Below the pieces are notes generated by a model. The model made no database searches. It was not told the origin of the DNA and saw only the letters and a list, made by a program, of their open reading frames with translations. The position numbers were made by a program, and so were the translations under genes. Of a DNA stretch of 64,000 bases, positions 59,667-64,000 are shown in pieces; the first letter of the stretch is position 1; each line of letters opens with the position of its first letter. The stretch is taken from contig JAEWUC010000008.1 of assembly GCA_023397505.1 (NCBI GenBank), positions 769,761-833,760 of the forward strand, given 5' to 3'. This DNA is from Bacteroidota bacterium (lineage in GTDB: Bacteria; Bacteroidota; Ignavibacteria; Ignavibacteriales; Melioribacteraceae).

Positions 59667-61169
59667 ATGATCATAAACGAAATTGATAACTTAATAAACG
59701 AATACTCTGCCCAGTTTGATTATTCAAAAAAGGAAACAGTTATAATACTTGCGGCAGGGCACGGTAAAAGAATAAAATCCGACACTTCTAAAATGCTGCA
59801 TAAAATTTGGGAAGTGCCAACGGTTGAAAGAGTCTATAATTCATGTGTTAATTCTTTAGGTAATGTGAACTTAATTATTGTTGTAGGAATAAAAGCTGAA
59901 GATGTTGTAAAATCAATTGGTAAACGTAAATCGCTTTTGTATGCTTATCAAAAAGAGCAGAATGGAACTGGTCATGCTGTTCAAGTTGCATTGAATAAAA
60001 TTGATTTTAGTAAATATGACGGTACTGTTTATGTTTTTCCCGGCGATATGGGTTTAATTAATTCAGCCACAGTAAAAATGTTTAAAGATGAATTCGAAAA
60101 ATCCGGATCGGACATGATGGTTTTAACCGGGTTGTACGAAGGCGATATTGTAGATAATCATTACGGAAGAATTGTTCGCGCGAAAGCGAAAGATTCAAAG
60201 GGGAAAAGTTCAGGTAAATTGAACGGTAATGTTTTGGAAATTATAGAGTACAAGGATATTCGAAATCTCGGCGATAAAAGTTCTTATAAAATAAAACATG
60301 GTAAAAAAGAATTCTCATATTCCAAAAAGGAATTGCTTGAAAACCGCGAATACAACTCCGGTGTTTTTGCTTTTAGATTTAAACCACTTGTTGAGGAAAT
60401 AAAGAAGATAGGAAGCAACAATGTTCAGAATGAAATTTATCTGACCGACTTGATTGCGTTGTTCAATAAATCAAATTATAAAATATCCGCTGTAAGCCCC
60501 GAAGAACAATATGTGGTTATGGGCTTCAACACAAAATCCGTTTTGTTGGAAATGGAATCAATTGCTCGTAAAAATGTTTATGATAAAATAAAAGATATTA
60601 TTACGATTGATGACCCTAACGATTTCTTTATAGATGAAAATGTTGTAGAAAAAATTTTAGAAATGGATAAACAAGGTTTGCCGCTGGATATTATAATCGG
60701 CAAAGGAGCTTATGTAGGAAAGGGAGTTGAGTTAAATCATAAATTAACTTTTGAAAAAAACACTCGAATACTCGGTTGTGTAAAATTTGGAAAAAATAAT
60801 TGTATAGGTGAAAATACTTTGATATCGTGTTTTTATGGACAGACAATAAGCGTTGGTGACAATACAAAAATTCACAGATATTGCACTATAAAAGGCAATG
60901 TAAATATTGGCAACGATTGTGCAATTGAATCAAACTCAAGGATAATTGGAAACGATGAAACTCCGGTTCACATTGGTAAAAGAGTTTCTATAAAAGGGGC
61001 ATCATATATTTTCAGTTCGAACATCGGCGATAATATTTCAATAGAGCATTCTGTTCTCATTAAAAAGAAAATTATTAAACCAGAAAACTCGAAAGCAGAA
61101 ATTTATAAAGTGAAGTTTTTTCTTCCTGAACCGGAAGGAAGTGAAGCTGTTGAAGATTTAAAACCCTAA
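59667..61169 (+). CDS. GlmU-like nucleotidyltransferase with a short left-handed beta-helix
   Basis: 500 residues. The N-terminal domain is that of UDP-GlcNAc pyrophosphorylase: VIILAAGHGKRIKSDTSKML, HKIWEVP, YAYQKEQNGTGHAVQVAL and VFPGDMGLIN. A charged insertion (about 170-225) splits the fold compared with E. coli GlmU. The C-terminal hexapeptide repeats (about 340-475; FGKNNCIGENTLI, NVNIGNDCAIESNSRI, IHRYCTIKG) are fewer than in GlmU and the acetyltransferase active His region is not recognisable, so the acetyl step is doubtful. It probably supplies UDP-sugar; a standard GlmU elsewhere in the genome would settle this. Confidence 0.8.
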   Translation: MIINEIDNLINEYSAQFDYSKKETVIILAAGHGKRIKSDTSKMLHKIWEVPTVERVYNSCVNSLGNVNLIIVVGIKAEDVVKSIGKRKSLLYAYQKEQNGTGHAVQVALNKIDFSKYDGTVYVFPGDMGLINSATVKMFKDEFEKSGSDMMVLTGLYEGDIVDNHYGRIVRAKAKDSKGKSSGKLNGNVLEIIEYKDIRNLGDKSSYKIKHGKKEFSYSKKELLENREYNSGVFAFRFKPLVEEIKKIGSNNVQNEIYLTDLIALFNKSNYKISAVSPEEQYVVMGFNTKSVLLEMESIARKNVYDKIKDIITIDDPNDFFIDENVVEKILEMDKQGLPLDIIIGKGAYVGKGVELNHKLTFEKNTRILGCVKFGKNNCIGENTLISCFYGQTISVGDNTKIHRYCTIKGNVNIGNDCAIESNSRIIGNDETPVHIGKRVSIKGASYIFSSNIGDNISIEHSVLIKKKIIKPENSKAEIYKVKFFLPEPEGSEAVEDLKP

Positions 61170-61192
61170 AGATTTCTTGATCTTCAGGGTTT
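61161..61192. terminator. hairpin between the convergent GlmU-like gene and rpsT
   Basis: AAACCCT-A-AAGAT (61161-61173) pairs with ATCTT-C-AGGGTTT (61180-61192), 12 pairs and one mismatch. The left arm includes the stop of the upstream gene. T-tracts are short on both strands, so it is a modest terminator that may work both ways. Confidence 0.55.
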
Positions 61193-61206
61193 ATAAAAAA
61201 TTAAAT

Positions 61207-61470
61207 TTATTTTGCGGCAGCTAATTTATTAACGTGTTTTGTTAAGGCGGATTTTTTTCTGGCAGCTGTATTTTTATGTATTCTACCTTTAGCTGTTTGC
61301 TTATCCAATGTTGAAACTGCTTCTTTCAATAAAATATCAGCTTGAGCTTTGTCTTCCGTAACAAGTACCTTTTTAACCAATGTCTTTGTTTTCGATAAAG
61401 CAGTTTTGTTTCTAATTTCTTTTTTCTTGTTTGAACGAATTCTTTTTTGTGCCGATTTGTGATGAGCCAT
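61207..61470 (-). CDS. rpsT: 30S ribosomal protein S20
   Basis: 87 residues from ATG 61470 (MAHHKSAQKRIRSNKKKE), the standard S20 start; the frame continues upstream to 61530 but that part is outside the family. The basic, helical chain (RNKTALSKTKTLVKKVL, KGRIHKNTAARKKSALTKHV) binds 16S rRNA early in subunit assembly. It is transcribed alone from the promoter at 61505-61536. Confidence 0.97.
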   Translation of the reverse strand: MAHHKSAQKRIRSNKKKEIRNKTALSKTKTLVKKVLVTEDKAQADILLKEAVSTLDKQTAKGRIHKNTAARKKSALTKHVNKLAAAK

Positions 61471-61504
61471 TAAAATTATCCTAAATTTGTTTAAAAAACG
61501 TACG

Positions 61505-61536
61505 TAAATATATCCTGAAAATGGTTTCAAATCAAA
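61505..61536 (-). promoter_or_regulatory. promoter of rpsT (TTTG-N20-TATATTTA)
   Basis: On the minus strand TTTG (61536-61533), 20 bases, TATATTTA (61512-61505). The -7 box is identical to that of tRNA-Lys and initiation falls about 30 bases before the rpsT ATG. Confidence 0.7.
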
Positions 61537-61559
61537 CTTTGAGGCGGATTTTTATAATG

Positions 61560-61591
61560 TTTTAATATCAGTACGGATATTCTTATTTTTA
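61560..61591 (+). promoter_or_regulatory. candidate promoter of queE (TTTT-N20-TATTTTTA)
   Basis: TTTT at 61560-61563, 20 bases, TATTTTTA at 61584-61591, 24 bases before queE. The -33 box has 3 of 4 bases. Divergent from the rpsT promoter. Confidence 0.4.
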
Positions 61592-61615
61592 CACCCAATT
61601 TAAAAAGCGGATTTT

Positions 61616-62254
61616 ATGCTTAAAATCAACGAAATCTATTATTCAGTACAAGGTGAGAGCTCCAAAGCCGGACTGCCGTGCGTGTTTGTCCGGTTGACAT
61701 ATTGCAATCTTCGCTGCTCTTATTGTGATACTGAGTATGCTTTTTATGAAGGATCGGATAAATCTATTAATGAGATTGTTGACGAAGTAAAAAAATATAA
61801 GTGTAAACTTGTAGAAATTACGGGCGGCGAACCGTTGTTTCAAAAGGAATGCTGGGATTTGATGACACGTTTATGCGATGAAGGATTTGAAGTTATGCTC
61901 GAAACCGGCGGAAGTCTGCCGATTAAAGATATTGATAAACGCGTTATGATAATTATGGATTTGAAATGTCCGTCAAGCAAAATGATGAAGAAAAATCTTT
62001 ACGAAAATATTGAATCCATAAAACTAAAAGATGAAATAAAATTTGTAATCGGTTCACGGGAAGATTATGATTGGTCCAAAGAAATTATTGTAAAATATGA
62101 TCTGATAAACAAATGCGGAATTCTTTTTTCGGTAGTATTTGGCGAACTTGAACCGGTAACTTTAGTAAACTGGATTTTAGAAGATAAATTAAAAGTAAGA
62201 TATCAATTACAGATGCACAAAATTATTTGGCATCCGGCAACAAAAGGTGTTTAA
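61616..62254 (+). CDS. queE: 7-carboxy-7-deazaguanine synthase (radical SAM)
   Basis: 212 residues. QueE converts 6-carboxy-tetrahydropterin to CDG in queuosine precursor synthesis. The cluster motif is CNLRCSYC (CX3CX2C, near 31-38), preceded by YYSVQGESSKAGLPCVFVRL, and ITGGEPLF near 75 contacts SAM. The length is that of the compact family. The stop overlaps the queD start by one base (TAATG), so the two genes are coupled. Confidence 0.95.
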   Translation: MLKINEIYYSVQGESSKAGLPCVFVRLTYCNLRCSYCDTEYAFYEGSDKSINEIVDEVKKYKCKLVEITGGEPLFQKECWDLMTRLCDEGFEVMLETGGSLPIKDIDKRVMIIMDLKCPSSKMMKKNLYENIESIKLKDEIKFVIGSREDYDWSKEIIVKYDLINKCGILFSVVFGELEPVTLVNWILEDKLKVRYQLQMHKIIWHPATKGV

Positions 62255-62667
62255 TGAAAATAGCTAAAGAATTTACTTGGGAGATGGGTCACCGACTTCC
62301 TTTCCACGAAGGCAAGTGCAAAAATCTGCACGGGCATTCTTATAAATGTATGATTGAAGTTACAGGTGAACCCGATGAAAACGGGATGGTACTAGATTAT
62401 TATGAATTAAAAAAAATTACACAACCAATCTTTGATGAACTTGATCATTCATTTATTGTATGGAACGAAGATAAAGAATTGATAGATTCTCTGGAAAAAT
62501 TAAATTCACGAATGGTTGTGGTGAATTTTCAAACCACAGCCGAGAATTTATGCTTTTATCTTCTCAAAAAAATTAAAGCCGCGAAATTACCCGCTAATAT
62601 CAAAGCACTCAAAGTTAGGGTTTTGGAAACTGAAAATACTTATGCGGAAGAAGAAGTTTTTATTTAA
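62254..62667 (+). CDS. queD: 6-carboxy-5,6,7,8-tetrahydropterin synthase
   Basis: 137 residues from ATG 62254. It makes the substrate of QueE from dihydroneopterin triphosphate. Zinc ligands and catalytic Cys are in GHRLPFHEGKCKNLHGHSYK (residues 12-31), and the acidic ELDHSFIVW and RVLETENTYAEEEV motifs follow. The frame opens earlier at 62227, but that part lies inside queE and lacks the family sequence. QueC and other queuosine genes are not in the window. Confidence 0.95.
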   Translation: MKIAKEFTWEMGHRLPFHEGKCKNLHGHSYKCMIEVTGEPDENGMVLDYYELKKITQPIFDELDHSFIVWNEDKELIDSLEKLNSRMVVVNFQTTAENLCFYLLKKIKAAKLPANIKALKVRVLETENTYAEEEVFI

Positions 62668-63154
62668 TGTATATTTAACAAAATAGGTTTTGTAAGGAAA
62701 ACTACTGATTTGATATCCTTTGTTTTATAAAAACACTCATCCAATAAACCTAATTATTGTGAAACTTCAAGTGTGTAGTAAATCACGTCAATTATTTGAA
62801 TGGAAATTCATTTTTGAATTATTGGCATAATTACATAAATTTCAAACAACTTTTGTGCAGTCAAATCGAAATTGGGCGTATTAGTATATATAGATTAAGT
62901 AAGCGAATATTATAAAATTCTGACACTAAATCAGACTCTGGTATCTGGTAGTCTGAGTGGTTTAAAATTTTATTCCCGATAGTGCGCCACCATCTTTTCT
63001 ATGTTGATATTTATTGTAAAGCAGAATGTTATATCTCAAATGTTGGTAGAATGAAATAATTATTCAAGGAAGGATTATTTCATACTGCATACAGACTAAT
63101 ATTACTATAGCATAATAAGTAAGAATATAAACAAAGAAATAAATAGGGGATAAT
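62668..63154. other. 487-base AT-rich gap without a recognised gene
   Basis: No open frame above about 30 codons with a ribosome-binding site, no tRNA, no strong terminator hairpin and no exact TTTG-N20-TAnnTTTn pair were found. The last 15 bases carry AGGGGA, the ribosome-binding site of the next gene. The interval probably holds the promoter of that surface gene. Confidence 0.5.
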
Positions 63155-64000
63155 ATGAACAAAGTATTTAACCGGGTGTCTTCGGTTATTTTGTTTGCGC
63201 TTCTTCTTTTTACGAATTTATCATATGCTCAAAATATTGCCAACACAATTGCATCAGGCGGCACCTACATTATTGCAGATGCCACCTATACTTATTTCTA
63301 TTTAAGCCAAAGCAGCGGTTTGTTTGGCTTGGGTCGCAGTGTTACAAACCCAAGAGCCCAGCTTGAAATTGGGGGATATGACGGATTACTTGTTACAGGA
63401 ACAGCTAATCAGGGAACAGCCCGTGCACTTGGTGCCGGTGTACGGCTGCATTGGTACCCTCGGAAAGGAGCGTTTAGAGCAGGCATGGCAGAAACAACTT
63501 GGTGGGATGACGATGGTTCTTCTACACCTAAGCTGGCATTGTATTCAATAGCTATGGGATATCAACCGCGCGCAACGGCTGTTGCATCAACAGCATTAGG
63601 AGCTTACAACAAAGCAACAGGAGATTATGCTTTATCACTTGGTTCGTATAGCCAGGCAACCGCATCTCATGCAATTGCAATAGGCACGCAGGTATATGCA
63701 AGCGGAATTTATTCAATAGCAATGGGCAGCGGGGCAGATACAAACGGAAGAGACGGCGCTATGGTTGTTGGTGATGATACATATTTTCAGACAGCATATG
63801 CCGCAGCCGATAACCAATTAACAATGCGTTTTAGCGGCGGTTTCCGTTTTTGGACTTCCTACCCGGATTCTGTAGCCGGCGTTTATATGCGCCATGGCCA
63901 AAGCGGCTGGAGTAATTATTGCGATAAAAATATGAAAGAGAATTTTGAACCTGTTGACGGTGAGTGGATTCTTGGAAAAATAAAAAATATGCCGATTACT
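63155..64000 (+). CDS. YadA-like head-repeat surface protein with an S74 chaperone domain, partial (C-terminus beyond the right edge)
   Basis: 282 codons are present. A signal peptide (MNKVFNRVSSVILFALLLFT, then NLSYAQ) is followed by about 110 residues of mixed beta sequence, then short YadA/Hep_Hag repeats near 131-200 (YSIAMGYQPRATAV, STALGAYNKATGDY, ALSLGSYSQATASH, AIAIGTQVYASGIY, SIAMGSGADTNG). Near residue 258 the sequence KNMKENFEPVDGEWILGKIK begins an S74-type intramolecular chaperone (endosialidase-like), cut by the window end. In phage tail fibres and bacterial adhesins this domain assists trimerisation. Base composition is visibly richer in GC than the flanking gap. Confidence 0.82.
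   Translation, partial: MNKVFNRVSSVILFALLLFTNLSYAQNIANTIASGGTYIIADATYTYFYLSQSSGLFGLGRSVTNPRAQLEIGGYDGLLVTGTANQGTARALGAGVRLHWYPRKGAFRAGMAETTWWDDDGSSTPKLALYSIAMGYQPRATAVASTALGAYNKATGDYALSLGSYSQATASHAIAIGTQVYASGIYSIAMGSGADTNGRDGAMVVGDDTYFQTAYAAADNQLTMRFSGGFRFWTSYPDSVAGVYMRHGQSGWSNYCDKNMKENFEPVDGEWILGKIKNMPIT

Noticed and set aside
62668..63154. Possible degenerate gene or second leader in the gap before the YadA-like gene
   Set aside because: All frames have frequent stops and no start with a convincing ribosome-binding site or codon bias; left as intergenic.
1..64000. CRISPR array, insertion sequence or prophage
   Set aside because: No regularly spaced direct repeats, transposase motifs, integrase or phage structural block were seen. 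The S74 domain at 63155 is attached to an adhesin-type signal peptide and head repeats, not to phage genes.

Overview
The window is AT-rich bacterial chromosome that most resembles the class Ignavibacteria (Bacteroidota/Chlorobi group). That placement is an inference from gene content: Bacteroidota-style promoters, type IX secretion (T9SS) hallmarks (a PorQ-like barrel and a metalloprotease with a C-terminal sorting domain), an S46 dipeptidyl peptidase, a flexixanthin-type carotenoid cluster and many exported beta-barrel and TPR proteins. I found no insertion sequence, prophage or CRISPR array. Both window edges cut through genes.

Layout. 1-9000: a partial PD40 beta-propeller gene, a porin-chemoreceptor pair, lpdA, two exported proteins and a PorQ-like protein. 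9100-21250: htpX, an operon of bamD, a thioesterase, an FG-GAP protein and a secreted metalloprotease running into ccmA and ccmB, then lgt, a second PD40 protein and an RsmF-like methyltransferase. 21250-26450: glnA behind its own Lrp-type regulator, pdxB and aspS. 26600-36200: a compact type IV filament machine with two pilin-like proteins, a PilC platform, PilB and PilT ATPases, a PilM-PilN fusion, a PilO protein with a PilP-like tail, and a secretin. 36250-43000: four two-component proteins, including a sigma-54 activator. 43100-45600: tRNA-Lys, a hydrolase, a SpoVG-like protein and a small barrel. 45640-47200: a complete tryptophan attenuator and leader peptide in front of a stand-alone trpB2. 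47200-50800: a ferritin-like protein, a His-rich membrane protein and a DPP11-like peptidase. 50900-59050: nine tightly packed genes for a glycosylated and acylated keto-carotenoid. 59000-62700: a small barrel, a GlmU-like protein, rpsT, queE and queD. 63155-64000: the start of a YadA-like surface protein with an S74 chaperone domain.

The two strongest observations are these. (1) The trpB2 leader contains four consecutive Trp codons, a 1:2 hairpin, an antiterminator pairing and a 15-bp terminator, so a gene usually seen as a lone TrpB paralogue is apparently controlled by charged tRNA-Trp. (2) The pilin-like proteins of the filament locus have a two-residue Met-Gly leader and lack the Glu5 that defines most type IV pilins, the assembly proteins are fused, and the locus carries sigma-54-like promoter elements with an NtrC-type activator a few genes downstream. 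A recurring promoter architecture, TTTG-N20-TAnnTTTn, is found upstream of at least seven genes.
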